A stretch of DNA of 64,000 nucleotides. Origin: Panicum virgatum (Eukaryota; Streptophyta; Magnoliopsida; Poales; Poaceae). The notes beneath the pieces were generated by a model, which was not told the origin of the DNA, searched no databases, and was given only the letters and a program-made list of their open reading frames with translations. Shown here piece by piece: positions 22,808 through 34,070 of this stretch (position 1 is the first letter of the stretch; the number at the start of each line of letters is the position of its first letter). The translations under genes were made by a program, and so were the position numbers. The DNA lies in assembly GCF_016808335.1 (NCBI RefSeq), contig NC_053143.1:51925441-51989440 (forward strand). The letters run 5' to 3'.

Positions 22808-22987
22808 TTTTTTTTTTTGATGAAACAGGAGGGGTAATCCCCTACTGGTTATATATTAAAAGAAAAAGGAACAAACCAGGTTCAAATAGGAAGATTTAAG
22901 AAACCCAAAAAGATACAAAAAAGATGAAAAAGATTACACAAGGGCTTCTAGCCATAAGGACATCTGATTTTTGTATCTAGCTTTTGC

Positions 22988-25900
22988 TCATAGGATAACT
23001 AAGGCAAATTCTGATTTGAAATGACGAAGGCAGGCTGCTTGTGACGGTAGAATACCCCTGAAGATTAAATCATTTCGTTGCATCCAGATACACCAGCTCA
23101 TTACAATGATAACGTCCATGAAGAAGGGCACGTTTAATTGATCTCTGAACTGCTCAAGGGTGACAAAAGGATTGGAATTCCCAACAAAAAGATTAATGGA
23201 TGCCCAGCAATTATGTGCAAATGGACAGTGCAAGAAGAGATGCTCCAGAGTCTCCTCGGTTGGAGTATTGCAGTGCACACAGTTGTAGTCAGGCAATTCC
23301 ATGTTTCTCCTTCTCAGTAATTCTCTAGTACTGAGGCGATCTTTTAGAAGAAGCCAGAAAAAAACCTTATGCTTGTTTTGGCAAGCAGATTTCCATAGCC
23401 AAATAAAAGCAGCATGTACCAATCTATGACCTGTTAGATGAATGTATGCCTTTGCCGATGAGAAAAAAGGGGATCCCCAAATATAAGCCCAGATATCTGC
23501 CTCAGAGTTAATCTGCAAGCTATTGAGTTTACCTGCAAGGTCAGTTAGTTGTAAATAAGCTGCATCTGACAATGGAAGATGGAACAAAGCACTGGGGCCA
23601 AATGCATCAATAGCTCCTCTAACAGTGATGTGAGGTTTCTTTGCAAACGAAAATAGTTCTGGATATTGGATCTTGGGTACAGAATTTAACCATAGGTCAT
23701 CCCAGAGGTAACAGCTGGCACTATCTTTAATGTGTACCATGGCCATGCCTTTATAAGAATCCAAAAGTTTAAGATTATCTCTCCACCAAAAAGAGTCTTT
23801 TTTCCTGATACCAGTCAGAGAACCATTGTTATAATAGCTTTCCCAAATGAGGTTTACCCATGGAATATCAGCTCTATTGAAGAACTTATGTAAGTTCTTA
23901 AGCAGGAGTGCTTCGTTTTGAGTTCTAAGATTTAGCACACCTAAACCACCTTCTTTTTTAGGTAGGCAGACAGTTTCCCAGGCAGCACTAGGTGGCTTCT
24001 TGGCATTGATATCAGCTCCTCTCCACAAGCAATGTTTTATGTATTTGTCGATCTGCTTAATAACAGTTTTATGCAGTTTGAATGTACTCATATAGTACAT
24101 AGGTAGAGCTGTAAAGATAGCATTTGTCAGTTCCAATCGCCCAGCTTGCGAGAGAAAGGTTGAGGTGCAAACCAGCCTTCTTTCACATCTGCTCACCAGG
24201 GGCATAAATTCAACAATTTTTGGCTTATTGAGACCAAGAGGAAGACCAAGGTAAGTGAATGGCAGAGAGCCCAAAATACATCCAAATGACTGTGCAAGCA
24301 CATTTGCTGATTCTTCAGATAAATTAATGGGTACCATCATGGATTTAGAAAAGTTAACCTTCAGACCTGTGGAAGAAGAGAAGCTTTGCAGCAGACATTT
24401 AAGATGATTTAGCTGAATTGAGCAGGCCTCCATTATGATCAAAGTATCATCTGCATACTGAATAATTAGGAAATCTTGTGAGTGTAGAAGGGGTATGGGA
24501 AGCTGTAGATGTCCCAGGCTTTTTTTCCTGATTTATCAAACTTTGCAAGAGGTCTGCTGCAAGCACAAAAAGCAGAGGTGATAATGGATCCCCTTGCCTA
24601 ACCCCTCTTTTACAATGTATAGTTTTTCCTGGGACACCATTTAGTAAAACTGATGAAGTGCCTGAAGAAAAATTGAGTTCTATCCACTTTAACCATTTTG
24701 GACCAAATCCTTTATGTTTCATGACAGAAATCATGGCTTGATGTTCTACTTTATCAAAAGCTTTTTCAAAGTCCAGTTTGAGTATAATAAGCTCCTTTCT
24801 GGATTGCTGACAAAGATAAACATATTCCAAAGCCCAAGCAAGGCAGTCCTGGATGGTCCTGGACTGAATGAAGCCATACTGATTTTTATGGATGATCGAC
24901 TGAATTACTCTACCCGGGGGGAAGAAACGCCCCACCGTTTTTTCATTAAGAGAAAGCCACACCGGCTTACCCGGGTAGAGAAACCCCCCGAACCCTGGCC
25001 CATGCCCGTGAGGGCCAAGCCTTACGGCGAGCACAGCGAGGGTTTTTTTTTTTCTCTCAGCAGCCTGAAATTCGCTTCTGATGAGAATCGAACTCAGGAT
25101 CTGCTGAGAGCGCGACGCTACCGGGCCGGGCTAGCCATCTCAACCGCCCGGCCTTTCGCAATGATCGACTGAATTACTGCCTGCAATCTATTAGCTAGTA
25201 GCTTGGTGATAATTTTCATTGATGTGTTCAGGAGTGAAATAGGCCTGAAATCATTTGGCTTCATAGCTCCATCCAACTTGGGTATCAAAGCTATGTGAGA
25301 GCCATTTATACTTTGTAAACAGATCTCCTCATCAAAGAAAGCCTGGCACAGATTATAGAAATCAAATTTGATTATGGGCCAGCATTTCTTCACAAAATCA
25401 GTATTAAAACCATCTGAGCCGGGGGACTTGTCTGCAGGGAGGTGTTTTATAACAAAATCAATTTCCTCAGTAGAAAAAGAAACTTCCAAACAGCCCAAAT
25501 GAGAAGAAGCTTGGAGAAGAGAATGCAGATCTAGTGACATGGAACCAAATTCAGATACACCTAGTCTTTCCTTGAAAGATTCCCAAAGAATGTCTGCCTT
25601 CTCATAATGATTAGAATGTTGGTTTCCTGCAGAATCTTCTATAAAAGTAATCAAGTTTTTTCTATGTCTGATAGTAGCATTAGCATGAAAGAACTTGGTA
25701 CCAGCATCACCATCTTTAACCCATTTAATAGTGCCCCCTTGCTTCCAGTAGATTCTCTGCAAATTGTAAAGATGATGTAGCTTCTCTTCAAGTAAGCTTC
25801 TGAATCTCCTGAAATATTCAGGAAGACTAGAATGAGCTTAACATTGGCAATATTGGATTTGAGACTAGAGAGATGTGACTGCCAAGCCTTTATAACCCTT

Positions 25901-26774
25901 CTGAGGTTTTTAAATTTGGCTGAAATTAGTTTTGCTTTATCAGAGTGTGGAGTAGGGAGGTTCCATCCATGCTGGACAATATCCATAAAATGTTCATGCT
26001 CCATTAGGTAGTTTTCAAATCTGAAGATGGCACTTTTGGGGATAGAAGTATCAATTTTGATCAAGCAAGGAACATGGTCCGAGGTCTCCATACATAAAGT
26101 TGACACTGAGGTAGCAGGGAAGGAGGTGGTCCAAACATTAGAAGTAAAAAACCAATCCAGCCTCTCAAGCAAGGGTGGGTTTTGCTTGTTCGACCAACTG
26201 AACTGTCTGCCAAGTAAAGGAAGCTCAACTAAACCCAGAGCACTGATGGCCTCATTAAATAGAAAAACTTCATGAATGTCACCTCCCGGGCGATTACGAT
26301 TATCCAGAGAACGCATGAGATTAAAGTCACCAACAAGAAGCCAATGCACATCATCAGGCATTTGAATATTCTTAAGCCAGTTCGTGAAAAGGACCTTGCC
26401 ATCCGGTGTACAAGGAGCGTATATGTTTGTGAGCACCCAATTCATAGCATTATGATTAGAGGAGAATTCAACAGAAAGACCGAATTCATTGCTGAAAGCA
26501 AGGTGGCCTTGAAATAAGTGTGGTTTCCAAATAGTAACAACACCACCAGAAGCACCAATCGAAGGGAGGAATTCAAAGCATCAAAACCCCGCGGACAAAA
26601 ATTCTTAATGAATTGTAGATCAAAAGATTCCTTCTTGGTTTCTTGTAGACAAATAATGTCACACCCTGATTCGTTGATTTTATCACGAATGGCATTCCAT
26701 TTTTTGTCAGAGTTGAGCCCTCTAACATTCCAACAAAGAATTTTCCATGAACGAAAGGATGATGTATTATCCAT
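22988..26774 (-). pseudogene. LINE ORF2: endonuclease, reverse transcriptase and zf-RVT domain, broken
   Basis: The AP-type endonuclease starts at 26774 (WKILCWNVRGLNSDKKW, IICLQETKK), changes frame near 26540 and continues from 26445 with NIYAPC, LLVGDFN and SDHVP. The frame changes again near 25830 before the RT N-part (WVKDGDAGTKFFH, ADKSPGSDGF, DFRPISLLN). A SINE with its target duplication interrupts at 24910-25178. The RT resumes with [11 protein letters not shown] and [11 protein letters not shown], and a one-base slip in an A run near 24525 precedes the catalytic YADD at about 24455. The last ORF (24442-22988) has the thumb, a WLWKSACQNKHKVFFW zf-RVT segment and the CVHC...HLFLHC finger. 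At least three frame changes plus the SINE make it inactive. The product would nick DNA and reverse-transcribe LINE RNA. Confidence 0.9.
24910..25160 (-). mobile_element. tRNA-derived SINE inside LINE ORF2 (251 bp)
   Basis: The insertion is flanked by a perfect 18-bp target duplication, atgatcgactgaattact, at 24892-24909 and 25161-25178. On the minus strand the 5' end carries a tRNA-like head with a B-box-like GAGTTCGATTCTC and an A-box-like GGCTAGCCCGG. A long A run follows mid-element. Size, internal polymerase III-type boxes and the long duplication fit a SINE mobilised by LINE machinery. It lies in the same orientation as the host LINE. I do not name the SINE family. Confidence 0.85.
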
Positions 26775-27004
26775 TAAAATATGAAAAGGGAATGTTCAAA
26801 AGACTGACATAAACAAGATGCCAGCAAAACATGACTTGAACAGGATGATTAGGAGAGAGGGTTATTAACTTCAGAGAAACATTACAGGCAAGGATAAATG
26901 AAAAGTTCCAGGAAGAGGTCCTTAAAAGACATAACATAAAAGGAGCAATGTTCCAGCAAAATGAGCCCACTTCTTTGACAAACTTAAAACAAATTCTAAA
27001 GGTT

Positions 27005-28640
27005 TCACTTTCCAGTCTTCTTGTTATCCTTCTTGGAGTCATCAACATTCTTGTCATCCTTTGATGGTTTTTTTTTCTGTGCCTTTTTCCCACCAGGGGC
27101 AGGCACTGAAGGTTTCTTCTTCTTGTGTAATGCCACTTCAATGAGATCCTTCTCATCCAATTTGCAGAAAGTAGCTCCCAAGTTTTTTATGACAGAAGGA
27201 GAAAGATTTGGTGGCTCCACAGTACAACCCAGACAGCTCTTAGATGTGCATTTTGGATTCTTAAATCCTTTCCTAAGATCGTGCACTCTCTGGCTTCTTC
27301 TTTTGTTGGGGTCTTCTAGGACAGATGATCTTTTGGCTTGTTCAGCCTGCTCAAGGAAAACTTTTGACCAAGGCCCAGTGGAAGGTGAGACAAGCTGGGA
27401 AATTTGATCAATAGGCGTTTCTGGTGATGCCTCTTCTCTTATGGCTTTGCCTTTATCAATTTGCACATCAGGAGAAGAGTGTGACAGAACAGTGGTTTCA
27501 GCAGAAATTTCCTGAACCTTCAGATTGTTGAGTACACTGCAACCTTCTAAACTTTGGATGGTAGGAGGGTTGGCTGGAAGCTTGAAAGTCACTCCAGGTG
27601 ACATACCATTCATTAAATTCCAAGCTTGCGAGTTAAGGAAAAGTTTAGCCCAATCAAAGCTAGAAGGATTAGAGAGGAGGGCTGTGAAGAAATCTGTCCA
27701 TTTTTCTGGAATAATGACAGAATCCTGAGTAGATCCAGATGAGAAATGAGTAGCCCAAAGTCTAACTGCTTCTGGATTGGGTCTGACCAGATGGCATTTC
27801 TGAGCCATGAATTGAGTGAAAACAGGATCAACAGCAGGTTCCACTAGATTCACAAAACCAAGTTGAAGTTGAACATCATTTGGTTGCTCCTCTTCCTTAT
27901 GTTCATTTATCAACTCATCAGGTTGAATTTCATCTGGGTTGATCTGTTCAGGGGGGATGAAAACTTCAACAACATCAGCCTAGTTCAGACCCAGGTTATT
28001 AGCCTGCAAATGCTCATCATCAGATTCGTCCTCAGAAAGAACATCTTCAACAATGACATCCTCTAAATGGGGCCCAAAAGGAGGGTTGTCTAAATTTTCA
28101 GCAGTCTCAAGCAGCTGATCAATGCCCCCCAAGTCATCTTCCAAAGGTGCATTAAGATCAATATCATTAACTGGTACTTGCACAAGGTCATTAAGTTCTA
28201 GAAAAGCTTCACCTGGCTGGGGGAGAATGGGGTTATTCAGTTCCACATTTACTTCTTGTGGTGCCCCTTGAGCAGGCTGGTCAGGCCAAAGACCCCATCC
28301 CTCCAAATTCATTGGTTGCTCGTCCTGATTGGCATTAGCCTGGTTGTTATTCTGATTAGCATTGTCTGGAGCTTCCTGGGCTGGGCCATTGCCTGGTTGC
28401 CAAAGCCAAAGAACTAAAAAAGATTGGGCTGAAAACCATCAGGCTCATTCGGTGGATCATCTTCTCCTGGAGGACCACCACCAAGAGGGCTAACTTGAAG
28501 AATCTCGCATTGCGCGGTCCAAGAGTCTCCCTGAAAATCCTCTCCTTCTGAACAAACTAGGAACCAGGGAATTTCCGTGAGATCAACCACACGTGCTTTG
28601 ACTATAATCTTAGCCAAATGGTTAGGATCCTCCTCCCAGA
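27005..28640 (-). pseudogene. LINE ORF1 (nucleic-acid-binding protein), truncated and broken
   Basis: Three consecutive open pieces (28640-28414, 28312-27980, 27913-27005) follow one another with frame changes or stops between them. The first has the conserved HLAKIIVKARVVDLTEIPWF stretch seen in plant L1 ORF1 proteins. The middle is acidic. The last contains KCTSKSCLGC and ends in a very basic tail (KKKKPSVPAPGGKKAQKKK). The start is lost where an LTR fragment abuts it. Such proteins bind LINE RNA. The upstream RNA-binding finger region is not visible. Confidence 0.75.
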
Positions 28641-28817
28641 CTGGAAACGGTGAGGGAGTCGAACCAGTTTAAATAGCCGGTCCCTGGGAAGCTAGTAACT
28701 CCGGTTCGAATTTTTTGCGCGAAGCGAGGACGAAAGCGCAAGAGAGTTATTTAGCAGGTGTGGTTTACTCAACGTGTAGAGTAGATCTTAGCCGTTATCC
28801 CGGACCGGGTCGTTACA
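28641..28817 (-). mobile_element. 5' fragment of an LTR joined to the LINE
   Basis: Read on the minus strand it begins TGTAACGACCCGGTCCGG at 28817, like an LTR start, and has a TATA-like CTATTTAAA near 28670. It breaks off at about 28640 where LINE ORF1 begins. No matching LTR end, internal region or second LTR is present. Either the LINE inserted into the LTR and the other part was deleted, or recombination joined them. Confidence 0.5.
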
Positions 28818-28818
28818 A

Positions 28819-28974
28819 ATGGCAAACGGAGAGGAGACATCGGCAAGGATGGCAAATATGTGCCAGACGCTTGCAAGCAAGCTTGTGAAGCCCAAGTCCC
28901 GTGTCTGGTGCAATCACATGGGCTATGCCCAGGGAGGTCACATCGAGGGCAGCTCTTGCTGCTGCAACCAATGA
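28819..28974 (+). pseudogene. Orphan exon 2 of a fourth cysteine-rich peptide gene
   Basis: An open frame of 51 codons from ATG at 28819 to TGA at 28972-28974 ends RVWCNHMGYAQGGHIEGSS followed by CCCNQ. The ending matches the other copies in order and spacing: WC or CC, x3, G-Y/L, then GG, x6, C-x-C. It is on the plus strand, opposite to the other three. No signal-peptide exon lies upstream; an LTR fragment and a LINE begin two bases before the ATG. The ATG is probably internal to the former exon. I infer a dead, truncated member. Confidence 0.5.
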
Positions 28975-29144
28975 TCCGTCCTGGAGTGTGTTTGTGCATG
29001 TGTCGGTGTGTGCGTGAAATAAACAGCATATGCTGGATGTTTTTTATGTCCATGGGTTTAGCAAGTATGTTTCATATGTTTGATAACTTTGCATCTAAAA
29101 ATTTGCAATTGCGAAGACTTCAGGAATGTTGGTGCAGTGTACTA

Positions 29145-29633
29145 TCTTTCAATACTGAACTCTGGTCGCGCTCGCGGCTAGGGAGATGGGCCACGTCAGC
29201 TCCGAAAATATTGGCCGTCGGATCGCGATCCGACGGTCAGGAATAGATAGGGATGTAAATTTTGCAAAAAAAACTCCGAGCTTTGTTAAAATGAACACGG
29301 AGTCCATCAATTTAATGGAAAACCCCTCGGACTTCGTGGAGCCTTATTTTACAAAAAAATCATGAACTTTTAGTAATCGTGCCGTACTCCGTGAATTTTG
29401 TAAAAAAAAACCTGGACTTTGTTAAAATGATTCTAAAGTCCATCAATTTTATGAAAAACCCCTTGAACTTTTCAGTAATCGACCGGTACTCCGTCGACGC
29501 CAAATTTACCAAATAACCCCCGCAGTCTACCAATTTTACGAAAATCCCCCCGGACTTTTTGTAGTTCAATTTTTTAAAATAAAACTGAACTGGAGGGCAT
29601 ATTTCTACGCGGCAACGCAGCGCAATGTTCTAG
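29145..29633 (+). mobile_element. Short Helitron candidate next to the duplication boundary
   Basis: It ends CTAG at 29630-29633 followed by T, after a GC-rich stretch (cgcggcaacgcagcg) that could form only a weak hairpin. A TC start preceded by A is seen at 29145 (TCTTTCAATACTG). Inside, 29265-29570 is a degenerate series of blocks of the type aaaaacc..ggactttgttaaaatg. The right end coincides with the left edge of segment A (29634). Confidence 0.35.
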
Positions 29634-29982
29634 TTAGTACTTAATCCTAAGCCTCTCATAATGTAACTTATGGGACATGAAAACATCATAATCTTTATTT
29701 ATCTTTCATTAATTTCTCCTTGGTTCAGTGTCGATGTGGATGAAGGGGCTTTAGTACTGGTTGAGAAACCCGCATCTCCGATGGTACTTAATAACCTCTC
29801 CAACCGTACTTAATAATTCGCTTCCTGTAAAAAAAAATAAAGGGAGGTCTGCACGCGCATACCTAGCTAGGATTCAAACCCACAACCTCCATCCTTGCGC
29901 AAGTCTGTCTTATCATTCCACCTATGCATCACATGTGAGTAGATGAGAGATGCTTTCCTTTTGAAGTAACCCGTGGAGGACC

Positions 29983-30265
29983 ATTTAGTACTGAGCCAAG
30001 ACATCGGCCGGTACTAAAAGTCAGTATTTACTACCGGGTGATGTTATTGACCGGTGCTATATGGCCCCCACCATTTTAGTATCGGCTCAAAACACCAGCC
30101 TGTACTAAAATACGACATTTAGTACCGGTTGGAGTCACCAGCCGGTACTAAAAGGCTCTCTGGGCGGCATTGTTCTTCGTGACCGGTACTAATTTCATGC
30201 ATTAGTACCGGCTCAAATGCAGCAGGTACTAATGCCAGCAACGAATGTGAAGTTTTCTAATAGTG
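29983..30265. repeat. TTTAGTACCGG inverted-motif array with a CACTA-like end (segment A)
   Basis: Alternating words such as atttagtaccgg and ccggtactaaa repeat about eight times and could fold into several hairpins. The array ends gaagttttctaatagtg, whose complement CACTATTAGAAAACTTC resembles a CACTA terminal repeat. No matching left end is seen, so it is a relic. The segment B copy is 55459-55693. Confidence 0.55.
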
Positions 30266-31550
30266 CATGCAGCATGTACAGCTATGTTTTGCAGTTGCAT
30301 GCATGAGATTTTTTTTTCTAGTTTGATCCGGGCTGTTGAAATTCTGATGAACTCACTCTGTTCGGTTGGCTATGGCCGGTGGCTGGTGCTGATTTGCTGT
30401 GAGAGAAAAGTACTGCGGACTAGCTGGTGGCTGGTGCCGATTTGATATGAGAAAAAAACATTGTTGCTGGTTGCCAGCAGAACAAAGTGATTAGTATTAT
30501 TTCAGGCAAGACTTAGTGTCTTTGGCTTTCCCATTAGTTTCATAGTGCAGATTTATTTGGTTCGAGCCCAATCTGCGGGCTTAGTAGTCTTATTAGAAGG
30601 AACGAACTGGCAATTTTGCAACATGCACCTCCCTCATCACTCGTTGGCTCAATTTCTTTTTCCTCGTCTGATTAAGTTTTCCTTGGGCTTACTATAGTTT
30701 TTTTTTTCAAATTTAGATCCAATTTGATTTTTTAACAAATATAAAGAAAATGATGATCCAATTATGCATTAATAAGCGCCTTGGCCCAGATGCTTCTAAT
30801 TTTGGTATAGTACATTTGTACGTACTAGAAAACTTTTAAAATATAATATAGTACAACGAATCGTGAAATGGAGTCACAGACAAATAATGAAAAATTAGTG
30901 AAAATAGTGCTCATGGGCTTACGAACACATTACATATGTATATGGTTCAGTTTCAACAGGGAAAACAAAGTTAAAATACTTCAGTAGTGGTAGCAAGACA
31001 TGCCCAATCTGTCGTTGCAGAACTTTTTGTAGGGATGCTGAAATATAGTCTCCATGTCAAGCATAAGCATATGACTTGCATTTTGTTAGAGATGGTAAAA
31101 ACCTTTGGTTTTCTCCAATATGTCACTGATTTATGATGGGTGGGACATTTAATATCTGGTTTGATTGTTGCTGGAAACTAAAACTTGGTATGAGCATCGC
31201 ATCAGTGCTTGTGAGTTTATCCAAGGAGCTTTCACGACGGACTTAATTAATGGCGGGTGTATATATAACAGGAATACTCACGTCATATGCATGTATGCAT
31301 TTTTTTTAACAAATATAATAGGTAAGTGTGAGTAAGGTATGACAACTGATACACCTCAGGCACATGCAGGATCAATGACAATTTGGAACGGATAATGTGC
31401 AAGAGTGTAGTAGTAGTAATACTGTTGGTAGTAACAAAATGTGAGCCTATTACAAAGTGACTCTATGTGCATGAGTTCATCTCTTTGTTTACAAATGTTT
31501 TCATGAAAATGAAGGACACGAGGTTAGTGCGAGTTATGCAGGTGAACTGC
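30266..31550. other. Segment A, no gene recognised
   Basis: The sequence is closely matched in segment B (55694-57320 apart from the hAT insertion). A stretch at 30355-30485 (tggctggtgctgatttg repeated with change) is present only in A and looks like a small foldback insertion or a B deletion. No exon series is evident. Confidence 0.5.
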
Positions 31551-31820
31551 TCACAGAATGCAGAAAAGTTGCAACATTTGCATGAAGAACTCATTTAGAT
31601 CAACCGATTGGCATGGCAACTGATTGCAGTTTCCCATGAGCTCTCCTCTCAACCACACCATACGATCCAACATACGTTTCACACAATTGTGCACGACAAA
31701 GATGTATATGCCTGTTAGTAACAATGCTGCTGCAAGCAAGGTCGAGTACGCTTCTCTACTTAAATCCAAAACCTTCAATCTAGCTAGGTTCACTACATAC
31801 GACTTAAAATTAAAATGCAT
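31551..31820 (-). CDS. Unknown membrane-segment ORF kept in both segment copies (segment A)
   Basis: An 89-codon frame with one hydrophobic stretch (YSTLLAAALLLTGIYIFVVH) followed by basic residues. The segment B counterpart at 57321-57563 stays open with only a few amino-acid changes, for example G to E and Q to H, over about 75 residues. It may be an exon of a larger gene, because flanking ORFs are short and no strong promoter is seen. I do not recognise the family. Confidence 0.3.
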   Translation of the reverse strand: MHFNFKSYVVNLARLKVLDLSREAYSTLLAAALLLTGIYIFVVHNCVKRMLDRMVWLRGELMGNCNQLPCQSVDLNEFFMQMLQLFCIL

Positions 31821-33125
31821 ACATTAAGTTTGTTGATTTTACACGAAAAAAATGCCATGCTCAACTGGTAATGAAACCCAATGGTTGTTTTTCCGCTTTG
31901 AACATATCGTGTGCTTGGAGATGATGTTCTCCATCCGGAACGATGGAAAAGGTTGTGTAGCCGGCAACATTGGTCTCAATCTGGAGCGCTTCCTAGTGTC
32001 TTGGTAAGATCACTTCATAATGAGAAAGAGGAGTGTATCAACATAGGACTTGACGACTTCTAGCTGTTTTTTCTCCACAATCTTTGTTTTTTTTTAGGGT
32101 TGTGGGGTCCCACCTGGATTTCATTTCAGTTGGCCCCTGAATGGCTGAGTGATACAAAGGAGTTTTACAGCTAGCCAAATTATGCTTCGAGGTTTTACAT
32201 TGTCGATAAAAAAAAAAGCACCCAGCATCGCTTATGCTAGCATCCTTACGGGGTAGATGGCATTTCCACACCCTGGCATATTTAAGTTATTATAGCTGAA
32301 AGCTTGTATTTGGACCTTAGCTAGGCTGGGTCGGCTAGCCCGCCTTCCAGCGAGCACCAACCTAGCTGACCCCCTTCTGCCAGCGATGCACTGCTGGCCT
32401 TAAAGGGCAGGGCCGGGCCATGCCTCTGGTGCCGTTACTTTAAAGAAATTAGAGTGCTTAGAGAATCTTTGTTTCTCTCCAACATCTCACTGATTTGGAA
32501 TCATTTGGTGCTCAATCTGGTTTGAAGGCAGACAATATATATAGAAACATGGTGGGAAGGACATGTATTTTACCTGGCTCAGCAGCTTTCGTGGACATGC
32601 TGGCGGCGTGTAGTCTTTTTTCAGTTTTTGTTCACAGATTCTATATGAATAGAACTAAGCATATATAGTGAGAAGATCGGCGAAATGAAATGAAAGCAAC
32701 AGCACGCCCGGCCGGACCATGATCGATCGAAACGGAGTTGGCGGCGACGTTAGGGTCTTGCATTGTCTGTGGCATCCCTGCTCTCTCTTTATCTGCTCAA
32801 CCGTACCATTTCTTGGAAACGCCAAGGACATACCCCGCTGCTCGACATGCATGCTTGCTCGTGCTCGAGCTTTTGATCGGCCGAAGCACAGTCCCTTCCA
32901 AGTTTCTAAACTTCCAAGTTTCCCAATCTAGCTAGACAAGCCAGGTCGCTTCTCCTCTCTCTCTCCCATCTCGTGACTAGCCTTTGGTGATTGAGCACTC
33001 CTAGCCTTGGCCTAGCTAGCTTGCCCTTGCTCCCCTTTTAACTTTGAGCCAACTTTGCAGTGCCGGCCGGTCTGCTCATGATGAGAAATTAAGACCATCA
33101 TCCAGTTTGTACCGCACATATTGTT
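31821..33125. other. Segment A, conserved with B but no gene recognised
   Basis: Short frames on both strands around 31860-32015 stay open in both copies, but without a domain. 32030-33100 holds only short ORFs. Confidence 0.4.
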
Positions 33126-33190
33126 TTTTCAAAAGAAAGAACAAAACATCCAGTTTTATTTTAATTTTGTTCTTTCTTTTAAAAGAAAAA
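33126..33190. repeat. Hairpin-forming inverted repeat (segment A)
   Basis: The left arm tttttcaaaagaaagaacaa and the right arm ttgttctttcttttaaaaga are complementary over about 22 bases around a short spacer. A third partial arm follows at about 33238-33258. The same structure is at 59228-59295 in segment B. Confidence 0.75.
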
Positions 33191-33344
33191 ACAGCGAGTG
33201 CCTACATATTGTTTGTACGGCACATCCAGTTTTTTTTTTAAAAAAAGAAAGAACAAAATAAAAATAAAATGATGGCGAACACACAGACCAAGTTGTCACG
33301 CATCCACGGGCTCATCTCGGAGCCGACCGGGGAAAAGCTCCCCT

Positions 33345-34070
33345 TTTAGTTTTAGGCTACAAAAAATTTCCTCATCAACTGGCCGAACGCTTGGCTAGCT
33401 CACCTGTCATGCATGTCATCGATTAGATGCATGTCACGAGCTAACTTTTCACAGTAGCATGCATGGACGTATGGAGACGCACCACGTGTCATCAGTGACG
33501 TCAGATGCAGTACTAGTATGGACGCAGCGGCCAAGGTTATTACTACATTTCTCTGCAATATCTTTTCAGCAGAAGAAAAAATGAAGCCATGATCTTTTCC
33601 TGCTTGGTCTTTTGCTTTAAAGATGAAGAGTGTATTGATGCTTCACTTCATTCATTTGTTTACTTCTACTCAAGATAAACTATTACTCCTTAGTTGTCCC
33701 TCTAAAACATCTAAAAACATTGCTGCTCCAAATAAAAGAGGTGCACATTGAACCTTTATTAATTAGGAAGAAGAGCGTAAAAGAGGGAAACATCAGTGGA
33801 AGCAGAGTACAGATCAACGATGAGATGATATTTCAATCTTCATTTTCTCCATGCTATTTGATTCTCATTCATGTGTTTAGTTTAGTTTTAGGCTACAAAA
33901 AAAATTCCTCATCAACCGGCCGAACACATTGAATCTTTATTAATTAGGAAGAAGCGTGACAGTGTGACAGAGAGAAACATTAGTCGAAGCAGAGTACAGA
34001 TCAAGAATGAGATGATATTTCGATCTTCACTTTCTCCATGCTACTTGATTCTCATTCATGTGTTTCTGCC
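33345..34070. repeat. Local partial duplication within segment A
   Basis: The blocks agttttaggctacaaaaaa ... ctcatcaac.ggccgaac and ttaattaggaagaag ... ctcattcatgtgttt each occur twice in A (starting about 33347 and 33885, and 33757 and 33938). The second set occurs only once in segment B (about 60327-60444), so either A gained or B lost a unit. Confidence 0.75.

Larger units (their letters stand above)
22808..28640 (-). mobile_element. L1-type LINE, 5'-truncated and mutated
   Basis: Minus-strand order is ORF1 (28640-27005), ORF2 with endonuclease, reverse transcriptase and C-terminal zinc region (26774-22988), then a 3' untranslated region ending in a poly-A tail (poly-T on the plus strand, 22808-22818). 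At the upstream side it meets an LTR fragment at about 28640 in the middle of ORF1 coding sequence, so the 5' end is lost. A SINE interrupts the RT. I could not find a convincing target-site duplication. Confidence 0.9.

Noticed and set aside
29265..29570. Periodic aaaaacc..ggacttt blocks as a tandem satellite
   Set aside because: Spacing is irregular and similarity low; noted only as internal content of the short Helitron candidate.
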